Below, in pieces: positions 8,751 to 15,929 of a stretch of 64,000 nucleotides of DNA. The notes below the pieces were generated by a model, which saw only the letters and a list, made by a program, of their open reading frames with translations, did no database searches and was not told the DNA's origin. The stretch's first letter is position 1, and each line of letters opens with the position of its first letter. The translations under genes were made by a program, and so were the position numbers. The DNA lies in NCBI RefSeq assembly GCF_018613895.1, contig NZ_JAGGPH010000013.1, positions 186,001 through 250,000 of the forward strand, written 5' to 3'. Source of the stretch: Curtobacterium sp. ISL-83 (GTDB lineage Bacteria > Actinomycetota > Actinomycetes > Actinomycetales > Microbacteriaceae).

Positions 8751-8771
8751 TATGAGTCAAGCCATCTCATA
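8751..8771. promoter_or_regulatory. Dyad operator TATGAG-N9-CTCATA
   Basis: Perfect 6-bp arms separated by nine bases overlap the -35 box of the reductase operon (TTGACT on the minus strand) and the -10 box of the tetR-like gene (TAGAAT at 8770-8775). A third CTCATA copy sits at 8720-8725. This is a typical place for TetR autoregulation and repression of the divergent operon. Confidence 0.6.
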
Positions 8772-8775
8772 GAAT
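8770..8775 (+). promoter_or_regulatory. -10 box TAGAAT, leaderless start
   Basis: TAGAAT ends six bases before the GTG at 8782 and overlaps the right arm of the dyad operator. Confidence 0.55.
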
Positions 8776-8781
8776 GGCGAC

Positions 8782-9345
8782 GTGGAAACAACCGGCGACC
8801 CGAGGTTCCTCCGGAGCCAGGAGGCGATCATCACCGCTGCCCGTCAGCTCCTCCTCCGCGAGGGTCCCCCTGCGATCACCCACAATCGCGTCGCGGAGGA
8901 GGCGGGGATCGGGAGAGCTACCGTCTACCGGCACTGGCCGCGCACCGACCAGCTCCTGGCCGAAGCCATGGCGACCGTTCCCCTGCCGTTCTTCGACACT
9001 CCCTCGTCTCCGTACATCGCTTGGCTCCGCCGCGAACTCACCGCGATAGCACGGCAACTCGAACAGGATGACGTGCTGGCGGTCACCACGACCCTCGCCA
9101 GCACCTCGCTCTGGGACCCCGCCATGGACACGAGACGAGCTGGATTCGCTCAGATCGTCGCGGACAAACTGGCGGACGGCCTTCGTGAAGCGGAGCAGTG
9201 CGGGGAACTCGTGACGACATCTGCACTCTCTGACGCGGCAGCCCTCGCGGTGGGCCCCATCTACTACCGCGCCACGATCGAGCGAGCATCGATCGACGGC
9301 GAAACGATAGAACGATGCGTCCAGGCCGTCGGGCATTGGAAGTAG
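8782..9345 (+). CDS. TetR-family regulator of the divergent reductase operon
   Basis: 187-residue regulator. The N-terminal helix-turn-helix (about residues 10-57: SQEAIITAARQLLLREG, then RVAEEAGIGRATVYRHWPRTDQLLAEAM) is a clear TetR_N domain; the C-terminal part is helical and probably binds a ligand. The GTG at 8782 is chosen because a TAGAAT -10 box lies six bases upstream, giving a leaderless transcript. The dyad at 8751-8771 overlaps both promoters, so it probably represses itself and the NmrA-like/SDR operon, releasing on an electrophilic or aldehyde-like inducer. The inducer is conjecture. Confidence 0.85.
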   Translation: METTGDPRFLRSQEAIITAARQLLLREGPPAITHNRVAEEAGIGRATVYRHWPRTDQLLAEAMATVPLPFFDTPSSPYIAWLRRELTAIARQLEQDDVLAVTTTLASTSLWDPAMDTRRAGFAQIVADKLADGLREAEQCGELVTTSALSDAAALAVGPIYYRATIERASIDGETIERCVQAVGHWK

Positions 9346-9405
9346 CGTGACGCCGTGCCCGACCTCGAGGCGGCATTCCCCTCGATCGAACGCTTCGGCG
9401 TCACG
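9346..9405. terminator. Long-arm inverted repeat after tetR-like gene
   Basis: CGTGACGCCG at 9346-9355 and CGGCGTCACG at 9396-9405 are perfect 10-bp arms with a 40-base loop, starting within a base or two of the stop codon. A terminator is the likely role. Confidence 0.4.
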
Positions 9406-9409
9406 GCAA

Positions 9410-9483
9410 CGTCGGCACGACGGTCCGCCCGGTGTCAGCGGTCGTCAGCGGAGTGCCGGTCGGTGTGGTGCTCGCCGTCGTCG
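9410..9483 (+). pseudogene. Fragment of the ubiA-like gene
   Basis: These 74 bases match 6848-6921 of the UbiA-family gene at 69 of 74 positions without gaps, including an exact run of 31 bases. The fragment has the same orientation but lies in the gap between the tetR-like gene and the converging HTH regulator, with no reading frame of its own. It looks like a relic of a duplicated gene. Confidence 0.7.
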
Positions 9484-9493
9484 ACGGGAGGAG

Positions 9494-10363
9494 TCACGGA
9501 CCGAAGGGAACCGCGGTCGCTTCCGCTGCCGTCGGCGACTCGGGTGTGCCGAGGGTGCGGACGAGGTCGTACTTCGACGCGTCCTCGGACCCGGGCTCCG
9601 CGGTGTACGTGATGATGCGGAGGTCGGTCCCGACTGCCGTGTACACATCGCAGTCGACTGTGATCGGACCGACCACCGGGTGGTTGAAGGTCTTCGGTTC
9701 GGACCGTTGCTCGACGGATGAGCCCTCCAGCCAGATCTCCTCGAAACGGGGCAGGGCCCTGAGTCGAGCCAGCCGCTGCTGCACGGTGCTGTCGTTCGGG
9801 TAGCGCAGGCCCGCGTTGCGCATGTCGGTCACGAGCGCGCGTTCGAACCGTTCGATGTAGGCGCGACTCATGAGGACCTCGGGAGCGGTCCCGGCGAAGT
9901 GCGCCTCGATGAGGTTGTGGTCCCTCGGCGGCTGGCCGAGCAGTGCCTGCCACGACTGGTTCACCGACAGGAGTGTCCAGTCGACGGTGTAGACCCCGAT
10001 CGCCGTCTCGGGCGCCCGCAGCAGCAGTCGTTGCACGCTGGGCGGGATGTGCGTCGGCATCTCAGCCGGCAGCGGGATCGGCAGGTCTGCTGCCCGGAAC
10101 AGCTGATCGCGCTCGGTCGCCGAGAGCTGCAGCGCGCGGGCGAGCGCGCGCGCGACCTGGACGGACGGGTGCCGTGCGCGGCCTTGCTCGAGGCGGACGA
10201 GGTAGTCCACGGAGACCCCCGCGAGCATCGCGACCTCTTCCCGTCGGAGTCCCGGGATCCGGGAGGAAACGGCCGGCAGGCCGACCATCGCGGGGCGCAG
10301 TCGCGCTCGCCAGGTCGTGAGGAGCCTGCTCAGGTCGCCGCGATCATCCACGTACCCCATCAT
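9494..10363 (-). CDS. XRE-type regulator with MmyB-like ligand domain
   Basis: 289-residue transcription factor. The helix-turn-helix (about residues 12-70) contains SRIPGLRREEVAMLAGVSVDYLVRLEQ; after it comes the PAS-like MmyB domain (about residues 100-265), which in this family is thought to bind fatty acids or other small hydrophobic ligands. Such genes in actinobacteria commonly control a divergent oxidoreductase or small stress gene; here the divergent neighbour is the YciI-like gene 98 bp away. Start at the ATG pair near 10360-10363 is chosen because the conserved domain begins there; a GAGGAG motif lies about 16 bases upstream, which is long, so the start is uncertain. Confidence 0.85.
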   Translation of the reverse strand: MMGYVDDRGDLSRLLTTWRARLRPAMVGLPAVSSRIPGLRREEVAMLAGVSVDYLVRLEQGRARHPSVQVARALARALQLSATERDQLFRAADLPIPLPAEMPTHIPPSVQRLLLRAPETAIGVYTVDWTLLSVNQSWQALLGQPPRDHNLIEAHFAGTAPEVLMSRAYIERFERALVTDMRNAGLRYPNDSTVQQRLARLRALPRFEEIWLEGSSVEQRSEPKTFNHPVVGPITVDCDVYTAVGTDLRIITYTAEPGSEDASKYDLVRTLGTPESPTAAEATAVPFGP

Positions 10364-10461
10364 CCGCCCACCGGCGGCGCTCCTCGGTGGTATCCGGAGT
10401 CCTACCCGACCGGTGTCCGTCGGGGCGAAGGTTGGTCTCGGCAACCACGAAAGGAACCACC

Positions 10462-10764
10462 ATGAGCGAGATCTTCACCGTCGAGTACGCCTACCCTGAC
10501 GACACCACCCTGCAGGACGAGCACCGTCCGGCGCACCTGGCCTACCTCCGCGAGCGACTCGAGCAGGGCGAGCTCCTCCTCTCCGGTCCGTGGGGCGACG
10601 ACGAGGCACCCGGTGGGCTGCTCGTCTACCGGGTCGCCGACCGCGCCCGCATCGACGAGATCGTCGGGAACGATCCGTTCGTCGTCAACGAGGTCGTCGC
10701 CAGGAAGGTCGTGCACCGCTGGCGCCCCATCGTGGGCCCGGCGTCCGCGGCCTTCGCCGACTGA
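10462..10764 (+). CDS. YciI-like domain protein
   Basis: 100-residue protein of the YciI/dimeric alpha-beta barrel family. It shows the expected order: beta-strand FTVEYAYPDD, a helix with the conserved HRPAHLAYLRERLEQGELLLSGPW (His and Asp or Glu likely form the small active-site pocket), and the C-terminal strand VVHRWRPIVG. Members include chlorinated-muconolactone dehalogenases and many of unknown role. ATG at 10462 follows AAGGA at 10451-10455. It is probably controlled by the divergent MmyB-like regulator. Function in this strain is unknown. Confidence 0.75.
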   Translation: MSEIFTVEYAYPDDTTLQDEHRPAHLAYLRERLEQGELLLSGPWGDDEAPGGLLVYRVADRARIDEIVGNDPFVVNEVVARKVVHRWRPIVGPASAAFAD

Positions 10765-10825
10765 CCCCGCTTCGACGAGCACGACCATGACGATCCCGAC
10801 CCCCGGTGCGCGTGCACGACGCTGC

Positions 10826-10831
10826 TAGCGT
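10826..10831 (+). promoter_or_regulatory. -10 box TAGCGT, leaderless start
   Basis: TAGCGT ends six bases before the GTG at 10838, supporting that codon as the start. Confidence 0.5.
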
Positions 10832-10837
10832 CGTCGG

Positions 10838-11362
10838 GTGATCGGTGATGCTCCTCCCGGATCGGTGAGAGCGGTCGGCCGCGTGCAGGTTCGACCGTTC
10901 TCGGAAGCGGACGTCGCTGACTTCCTCGCCTACCAGGGGCTTCCGGCCGTCCGTCGGTACCAGCCCGGCGAAGCGATGACAGCGGAGCAGGCCTCGGCCT
11001 TCGTGGCCGAGCAAGCGCGGCAGGACGCCACCCGGCGCGGAGTGTGGCACGGCCGGGCCGTCGAGCTCGTCGCGGAGCGCCGGGTGATCGGAGACGTCGG
11101 CCTCTGGGTTCCTGCGAGTCGACGCCGTCCCGCCGTCGCTGACCTCGGGTTCCAGATCGATCCGCAGTACCAGGGCCGGGGATACGCCCTCGAGGCACTG
11201 GAGGCCTTCCTACCGGTCGCTGTTCGAGACTTCACACTCGACCGCATCACGGCGTCGTGCCACGACGACAACCGCTCCTCCTGGCGACTCATGGAGCGCT
11301 TGGGGATGCGTCTGTGTCGCCGGTCGAACGGAGAACGGGAGTACACCCTCGACCTCCATTGA
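10838..11362 (+). CDS. GNAT-family N-acetyltransferase (RimJ/RimL-like)
   Basis: 174-residue acetyltransferase. The acetyl-CoA pyrophosphate loop is visible as QIDPQYQGRGYALEAL (Q/R-x-x-G-x-G/A pattern, about residues 108-123), preceded by the strand ELVAERRVIGDVGLWV and followed by ITASCHDDNRSSWRLMERLGMRL, the typical end of RimJ/RimL-type GNATs. Such enzymes acetylate N-termini of ribosomal proteins, antibiotics or small amines; the acceptor is unknown here. GTG start with a leaderless -10 box. Confidence 0.82.
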   Translation: MIGDAPPGSVRAVGRVQVRPFSEADVADFLAYQGLPAVRRYQPGEAMTAEQASAFVAEQARQDATRRGVWHGRAVELVAERRVIGDVGLWVPASRRRPAVADLGFQIDPQYQGRGYALEALEAFLPVAVRDFTLDRITASCHDDNRSSWRLMERLGMRLCRRSNGEREYTLDLH

Positions 11363-11382
11363 CCCCGGATGGCTGACTCGTG

Positions 11383-11415
11383 CGGTCGGCGTGGTGCTCG
11401 CCATCGTCGGCGCGG
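11383..11415 (+). pseudogene. Short remnant similar to the ubiA-like gene
   Basis: 30 of 33 bases match 6895-6927 of the UbiA-family gene, in the same orientation, inside the 154-base gap between the acetyltransferase and the monooxygenase. On its own this could be chance in GC-rich DNA; with the 74-bp copy at 9410 it suggests a series of duplicated pieces. Confidence 0.35.
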
Positions 11416-11516
11416 ACGTCTGCGGTGCCGACAGCCTGGCGACCTCGTCTGTGCGCTCGTCGCGACCGTCGTCGATCACGCAAACGCCTCGGTTGCGCGG
11501 GCCACGGACGGGACGA

Positions 11517-12695
11517 TCAGGACCAGCGCATCGCGTAGAGCGAAGCCAGCCCACCGGCGGACGGGAGTGCCAGGGCGGACCGGAGCAGTGCCTCCCGGGC
11601 GGCCAACGCAACGCCCACTGCCGGGCGCCCGAGCGCCGTGTTCACCTCGGCCTGCGTTGCTGCGCGACGGGCCGCGCCCTGTCGCTGCCGGGCGTAGGCC
11701 GGCCACGGGCCGGACGCTCCGCTGCGGACCGCGTCGACGAGGATCGGGGCCAGCGCCGCGGCGTCGAGCCATCCCAGGTTCATGCCCTGCCCGCCGATCG
11801 GGCTGACCTCGTGCGCGGCGTCTCCGACCAGGACGACCCGACCGATGCCGACCCGCTCGGCGAACTGCCGCCGCGCACGGAACGCGCTGAGCATGGAGCA
11901 CGACCCGGGGTCGGGTTGCGCTCCGGTCCGGTCGCGCACGATCGCCGCGAGCTCGGATGCGTCAACGTGGTCGCCGTGCGCGCTGCGGTCGGGATGATCC
12001 GACATCCCGACCAGGGCGACGTACCGACGGCGTCCGCCCGGCAGCGGGAACGACTCCACCACGCCGGACGGCCCGACGTCGACCAGGGCCGACCCGCGGC
12101 GGGCGGCGTCCTCCGGGTCCGCGAAGTCGCCCATCGCGTAGCGCCCCGGGTACTCGCGACCGCCCCGGGCGATGCCGAGCAGGTCCCGCACGGTGCTTCG
12201 TGCCCCGTCCGCCCCGACGACGAACCGTGCGCGGAGGGCGATCGGAACGCCGGACGGGTCCGACCCGGCCGCGTCGACGCCGCCGTCCACGGCGGTGATG
12301 CCGGTGATGGTGACGCCGACGCGCAGCGCCGACGGGTTCAGGGCCCCGAGCCGAGCACGCAGCAGGGACTCGGTCCGGTGCTGGTCGAGCGTCGCCACGT
12401 AGGGGTGCGTCCGTGACGCGTGCGCGAACGACAGCGTGCCGAGGGTCCGGCCACGACTCGTCGCGACGCCCGTCCGCACGAGCGCTGCCTCGGCGAGCAC
12501 CGGCGCGAGCACGTCGATCGTCGCGAAGGCGTCGAGGGAGGGCGGGTGGATGCCGATCGCCCGAGACCCCTCGGGAGGGCCGCTCCGCCGCTCCCACACC
12601 AAGACGTCGACACCGGCCGACGCGAGGAGCGCGGCCAGGAACACCCCGACCGGGCCGCCGCCGACGACCAGCACGTCCGTGCGCTCTGAGGGCAT
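11517..12695 (-). CDS. FAD-dependent monooxygenase
   Basis: 392-residue class A flavoprotein hydroxylase (PHBH/UbiH fold). It starts with the ADP-binding motif VVGGGPVGVFLA (about residues 8-19) and the strand-ending acid in VWERR; the central DG motif is VVGADGARSTVR, and the second FAD motif is VVLVGDAAHEVSPIGGQGMNLGWLDA (about residues 275-300). Such enzymes hydroxylate aromatic or polyketide substrates, or inactivate antibiotics, using NAD(P)H and oxygen. No pathway genes adjoin it, so the substrate is unknown. The ATG at 12695 follows a TAGGCT -10 box by seven bases, giving a leaderless mRNA. Confidence 0.85.
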   Translation of the reverse strand: MPSERTDVLVVGGGPVGVFLAALLASAGVDVLVWERRSGPPEGSRAIGIHPPSLDAFATIDVLAPVLAEAALVRTGVATSRGRTLGTLSFAHASRTHPYVATLDQHRTESLLRARLGALNPSALRVGVTITGITAVDGGVDAAGSDPSGVPIALRARFVVGADGARSTVRDLLGIARGGREYPGRYAMGDFADPEDAARRGSALVDVGPSGVVESFPLPGGRRRYVALVGMSDHPDRSAHGDHVDASELAAIVRDRTGAQPDPGSCSMLSAFRARRQFAERVGIGRVVLVGDAAHEVSPIGGQGMNLGWLDAAALAPILVDAVRSGASGPWPAYARQRQGAARRAATQAEVNTALGRPAVGVALAAREALLRSALALPSAGGLASLYAMRWS

Positions 12696-12702
12696 GTCCT
12701 GG

Positions 12703-12708
12703 AGCCTA
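12703..12708 (-). promoter_or_regulatory. -10 box TAGGCT, leaderless start
   Basis: On the minus strand TAGGCT is seven bases before the ATG at 12695, which selects that start for the monooxygenase. Confidence 0.55.
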
Positions 12709-12725
12709 CGGAGGCGCTCCCGACG

Positions 12726-12842
12726 TGTCCGCAGGTCGGGGTACAACGGTGTCCGCACTTGGGTGGACTGAAAATGACCCCCGAAGTGGGTACATGCATA
12801 TGCATGTTTCAACTTGTCCGCCATTTGGGGGACAGCTATCGT
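12726..12842. promoter_or_regulatory. Control region of the SipW locus
   Basis: The 329-base gap before 13025 holds no gene. It contains a perfect 16-bp palindrome ACATGCATATGCATGT at 12792-12807 and three direct copies of TGTCCGC followed by a G-rich tail at 12726, 12750 and 12815; the last two match at most of 18 bases. A good promoter, TTGTCC (12814-12819), 17-base spacer, TATCGT (12837-12842), lies right after the palindrome and would give a leader of about 175 bases. An activator or repressor probably binds here; which one is unknown. Confidence 0.5.
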
Positions 12843-13024
12843 CGTCAGCAGAGCGAGTCCAGCCCGCACGAGCAGCTTTCCTGTTCCGGAGCCCGGCGAC
12901 CGTTCCCGGCAAAGGTCAGCCGCGACCTCCGGGAACCCGAGGTCGATGACACCGTCCCGTCGCACGCCAGCCCGAATCGTGTGCGCCGGCCACAGCGCTG
13001 CCACAGCGCAGAACGGACCCCCTC

Positions 13025-13579
13025 GTGCACAAGATCCTCACCGGAACCATCGCCGGAGCAGCCGGCGTCGCCCTCCTGCTCGGCGGAGCCGGCACCTTCG
13101 CGCTCTGGAACGCCAACGCCTCGAGCGCTGCGTCCTCGGTCGCCTCCGGCACCCTCACCCTCAGCGCGAACAACGACGGCGCATGGACCGACATCACGAA
13201 CGGTCACTCGACGCCCATCAACCCCTCGACGGCCCTCATGGTCCCGGGCAACACGTACCAGGTCACGCAGACGCTCACGATCGGCGCCACCGGGCAGGAC
13301 CTCAAGGCCAACCTGACCTACGCGAACCAGAGCATCACCGGCGATGCCGCGCTGCTCGCCGCGACGACGAAGACGCTCGCCGTGACGTCGACCAGCGCCT
13401 CGGTCGTGCAGTCCCCCTCGACCGCCAACACCTTCGTCGTGTCGCCGTCGTCGGCGACCTCGACGGTCAAGGTCGTCTTCACGATCGCCCTGCCGTCCTC
13501 CGCCACCACGGGCCAGGGCGGATCGATCAACGTCGGCGCCCTCGCGTTCACGCTGACGCAGACCGCGATCGGTTCCTGA
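13025..13579 (+). CDS. Exported protein with alternate (SipW-type) signal peptide, TasA-like
   Basis: 184-residue secreted protein. Residues 5-22 form a hydrophobic core, followed by GTFALWNANASSAASSVASG (about residues 23-42), the alternate signal-peptide pattern cleaved by SipW-type signal peptidases. The mature part is Thr/Ser/Ala-rich, predicted beta-strands, without Cys, and ends with GALAFTLTQTAIGS. In Bacillus, proteins processed this way (TasA, camelysin) form biofilm fibres; the similarity here is in signal and overall layout only. It is first of a four-gene operon ending in the peptidase. The GTG start lacks a strong ribosome site, and the AT-richer leader holds a palindrome. Confidence 0.78.
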   Translation: MHKILTGTIAGAAGVALLLGGAGTFALWNANASSAASSVASGTLTLSANNDGAWTDITNGHSTPINPSTALMVPGNTYQVTQTLTIGATGQDLKANLTYANQSITGDAALLAATTKTLAVTSTSASVVQSPSTANTFVVSPSSATSTVKVVFTIALPSSATTGQGGSINVGALAFTLTQTAIGS

Positions 13580-13686
13580 TCGCGCGCCGGGCCGCGGAGG
13601 GTCCCTGATCCACCGTCCGCGACCCGGCAGCAGCAGAACCAGCAGCGGAACCAGCACGAGCACGTCGATCGACCGAGGGGACGGAC

Positions 13687-14262
13687 ATGCGGACACCACG
13701 CAGCACGGCGCGACACCGCGCCGTGCGCCGGGTCCGCTGGTTCTGGCCCACCGTCCTGACCCTGGTCGTCGCCGTGGCCACCACACTCCTCGGCACCAGC
13801 GGCACGTACGCGCTGTGGAACGGTTCCGCGAGCACGAGCGGGTCGACCGTCCGGTCCGGCACCGCGGCGATCGCCGTCGGACCACTGTCCGCGATGAACA
13901 CGTCGGCGCTCGGGCCGGGGACCTCGGCCACCGGGACCTTCACGGTCCGGAACACGGGCACCATCCCCCTGACGATGCGCGTCACGACGACCGCCACGAC
14001 GGCGTCCAACCCGGCCGTGCTCGGTGAGCTGACCCTCCGCCTGTCGGTCGTGGCGTCCGCGGCCGACTGCACCGCGAGCAGCGGTGGCGCGAGCGGTCGA
14101 CTCGCGAGCTTCGACACCGGGAGCAGCTCGTACACCCTCCCCGCCGGCGCGGGCGGGACGGGCTGCGCCGTGCTCACGCTCGACACCGACGCCCCGCAGT
14201 CCGTCGCGGGTGCCGTGGCGAACTTCACGCTCACCGTGACCGGGACGCAGGTGACCCCGTGA
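13687..14262 (+). CDS. Exported protein with SipW-type signal peptide (second of locus)
   Basis: 191-residue secreted protein. A basic N-terminus (RTPRSTARHRAVRRVRW) leads into a membrane segment and then GTYALWNGSASTSG (about residues 39-52), the alternate cleavage pattern. The mature region has an FTVRNTGTIPLTMRVTTTA segment, like the CARDB/Ig-like beta-sandwich found in TasA-type proteins, and two Cys. ATG at 13687 follows GAGGGGAC. The 107-base gap after the first gene contains no clear terminator, so co-transcription is likely; its stop overlaps the next start (GTGA). Possible subunit or cap of a surface fibre; unproven. Confidence 0.75.
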   Translation: MRTPRSTARHRAVRRVRWFWPTVLTLVVAVATTLLGTSGTYALWNGSASTSGSTVRSGTAAIAVGPLSAMNTSALGPGTSATGTFTVRNTGTIPLTMRVTTTATTASNPAVLGELTLRLSVVASAADCTASSGGASGRLASFDTGSSSYTLPAGAGGTGCAVLTLDTDAPQSVAGAVANFTLTVTGTQVTP

Positions 14263-15140
14263 CCCGCCGACTGCGCGTGCTGCTCGCCGTCCTCCTCACG
14301 GTCGTCTTCGTGGGTGCGGGCTCGTCGGCCGCCTGGGCGCTCTGGAGCACGACCGGGACCGTCGCCTCCAGCGTGTCCGTCGGCACGGTGTCCGCGTCGA
14401 TCGGCAACACGACCGCCGCGACCACGACGTTCTCGTCCTCGGTCCCGACCGTGACCGCCCCGCTGACCCTGTCGAACCCGGGCACGCTCGGCGGGACGAC
14501 CTCGACGAGCGTCGCCGTCACCGGCGGGAGCTCCGCGCTGGCCGCCGCGATCACCGTCGTCGCATGGCCGGTTGCGAGCGCCACGGCGTGCACGACCACG
14601 ACGACCACCGGCGCGGGAGCGGTCTCCGGCACCTGGGCCTCCCTGCCGAGCCTGCGCTCCACACTCTCCCCCGGCGCCGCCGCCGTGTGGTGCGTCCGCA
14701 GCACACCGACGTCATCGGCACCTGCCTCGAGCACCACCACCATCACGCTGTCGCTCGCGGTCACGACCGGGTCGTGGACGAGCACCACGGTCCGGAGCAC
14801 CTTCTCGATGGCGACCGCGGCGGCGGCACCGGCAGCGACCTGCACCGACCACAGCGGCAACTACGTCGACATCGCCTGGCCCACGTCGTCCCGCCCCGCC
14901 GACACCTGGTACGCCGCGTACGTCAACGGCACGATGGTCGGTGACCGGCAACAGTCCTACTACGGCCGCGTCACCCTCGCACCGAGCCAGATCCCGGCCA
15001 CGGTCGCGTCGAGCGGGACCATCACCGTCGTCGTGAAGGTGCTCGACAGCGCGGGCAACCCGACCAGCACCGTCGCGGGCACGACGCCCGTCACCCTCTT
15101 CACCCAGAACAACGGGCCCGCCATCCGGTGCGGCGCATGA
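14259..15140 (+). CDS. Exported protein with SipW-type signal peptide (third, larger)
   Basis: 293-residue secreted protein. Signal peptide at residues 5-27 ends in SSAAWALWSTTGTVASS, again the ALW alternate cleavage pattern. Two regions follow: a Ser/Thr/Ala-rich beta-sandwich-like part (about 35-185) and a C-terminal domain from about 190 with CTDHSGNYVDIAWP, WYAAYVNGT and a final C in IRCGA, which could close a disulfide. The C-terminal domain is absent from the two upstream proteins and might face the outside or bind a partner. It overlaps both neighbours (GTGA before, ATGA after), indicating coupled translation with the peptidase. Confidence 0.75.
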   Translation: MTRRLRVLLAVLLTVVFVGAGSSAAWALWSTTGTVASSVSVGTVSASIGNTTAATTTFSSSVPTVTAPLTLSNPGTLGGTTSTSVAVTGGSSALAAAITVVAWPVASATACTTTTTTGAGAVSGTWASLPSLRSTLSPGAAAVWCVRSTPTSSAPASSTTTITLSLAVTTGSWTSTTVRSTFSMATAAAAPAATCTDHSGNYVDIAWPTSSRPADTWYAAYVNGTMVGDRQQSYYGRVTLAPSQIPATVASSGTITVVVKVLDSAGNPTSTVAGTTPVTLFTQNNGPAIRCGA

Positions 15141-15802
15141 CCCGGGCACACCGAGCGGAGACCGCCACGAACCCGACCCGCACCACGCGGCGGCCACGCC
15201 CCGAACGCACCGGGTGGCGGGCGGTCGTGTCCGCGATCACGCTCGGGATCAGCACCGGATTGCTCCTGCTGGTCAGCGCACTCGCGGTCGTGCTCATCGT
15301 CATCCCGAAGGCGACCGGGTCGATGCCGCTCACCGTCCTGACGCAGTCCATGGAGCCGTCGCTGCCCCCGGGGACCCTGGTGGTCGTCCGACCGACGCCG
15401 GTGGACCAGATCCGGGTCGGGGACGTCGTCACCTACCAGATCGTGTCCGGCCAGCCGGCCGTCATCAGCCACCGGGTCGTCTCGATCGCGTCGTCCACGA
15501 CGGGAGCGCGGACCTTCGTGCTCAAGGGTGACAACAACGCCCACGCCGACCCCGCGCCGGTCACCGCCGCGCAGATCCGAGGGGTCGTCTGGTACAGCCT
15601 GCCGGACCTCGGGTACGTCAACCAGCTGGTGAACGGCTCCCGGAGCTGGCTCATCCCGACGGTGGCCGGTGTGCTGCTGACGTACGGCGGGGTGATGATC
15701 ACGGTCGGGCTCGTCGGGGCGGCGCGGAAGCGGAAGCGGGACCGCCGGGGCGGCGGTCGGCGTGGAGGCGCGCACATCGCCGACGACGCACGGTCGGCCT
15801 GA
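15137..15802 (+). CDS. sipW: SipW-type (archaeal/ER-type) signal peptidase I
   Basis: 221-residue membrane peptidase that removes the alternate signal peptides of the three upstream proteins. One N-terminal helix (about residues 31-55) anchors it and a second lies near residues 170-192. The catalytic boxes are QSMEPSLPPG (nucleophile S71), SHRVV (H112) and KGDNNAHADP (D132, D138): Ser/His with Asp instead of the Ser/Lys dyad of ordinary bacterial LepB, as known for SipW and the eukaryotic ER type. The ATG at 15137 overlaps the preceding stop (ATGA) and is preferred to one at 15128. The C-terminal tail is Arg/Lys-rich and cytoplasmic. Confidence 0.88.
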   Translation: MTRAHRAETATNPTRTTRRPRPERTGWRAVVSAITLGISTGLLLLVSALAVVLIVIPKATGSMPLTVLTQSMEPSLPPGTLVVVRPTPVDQIRVGDVVTYQIVSGQPAVISHRVVSIASSTTGARTFVLKGDNNAHADPAPVTAAQIRGVVWYSLPDLGYVNQLVNGSRSWLIPTVAGVLLTYGGVMITVGLVGAARKRKRDRRGGGRRGGAHIADDARSA

Positions 15803-15850
15803 GGGGTCCAGACGTCGCGCGTCGGGGCGCGGCCGCGGTGTCGGGGGATC

Positions 15851-15918
15851 CTGTCTCGGCGGGTCCCGTCTCGGCGGGTCCCGTCTCGGCGGGTCCCGTC
15901 TCGGCGGGTCCCGTCTAG
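15851..15918. repeat. 15-bp tandem repeat, about 4.5 copies
   Basis: CCGTCTCGGCGGGTC is repeated at 15851, 15866, 15881 and 15896 (first copy starts CTG), and a fifth partial copy at 15911 has changed to CCGTCTAGGCT, creating the -10 box of the next gene. Copy number could vary by slippage and alter spacing of upstream promoter elements. Confidence 0.85.
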
Positions 15919-15921
15919 GCT
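15916..15921 (+). promoter_or_regulatory. -10 box TAGGCT, leaderless start
   Basis: TAGGCT arises in the last degenerate copy of the 15-bp repeat and lies eight bases before the GTG at 15930. Confidence 0.5.
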
Positions 15922-15929
15922 CTGGGGAC

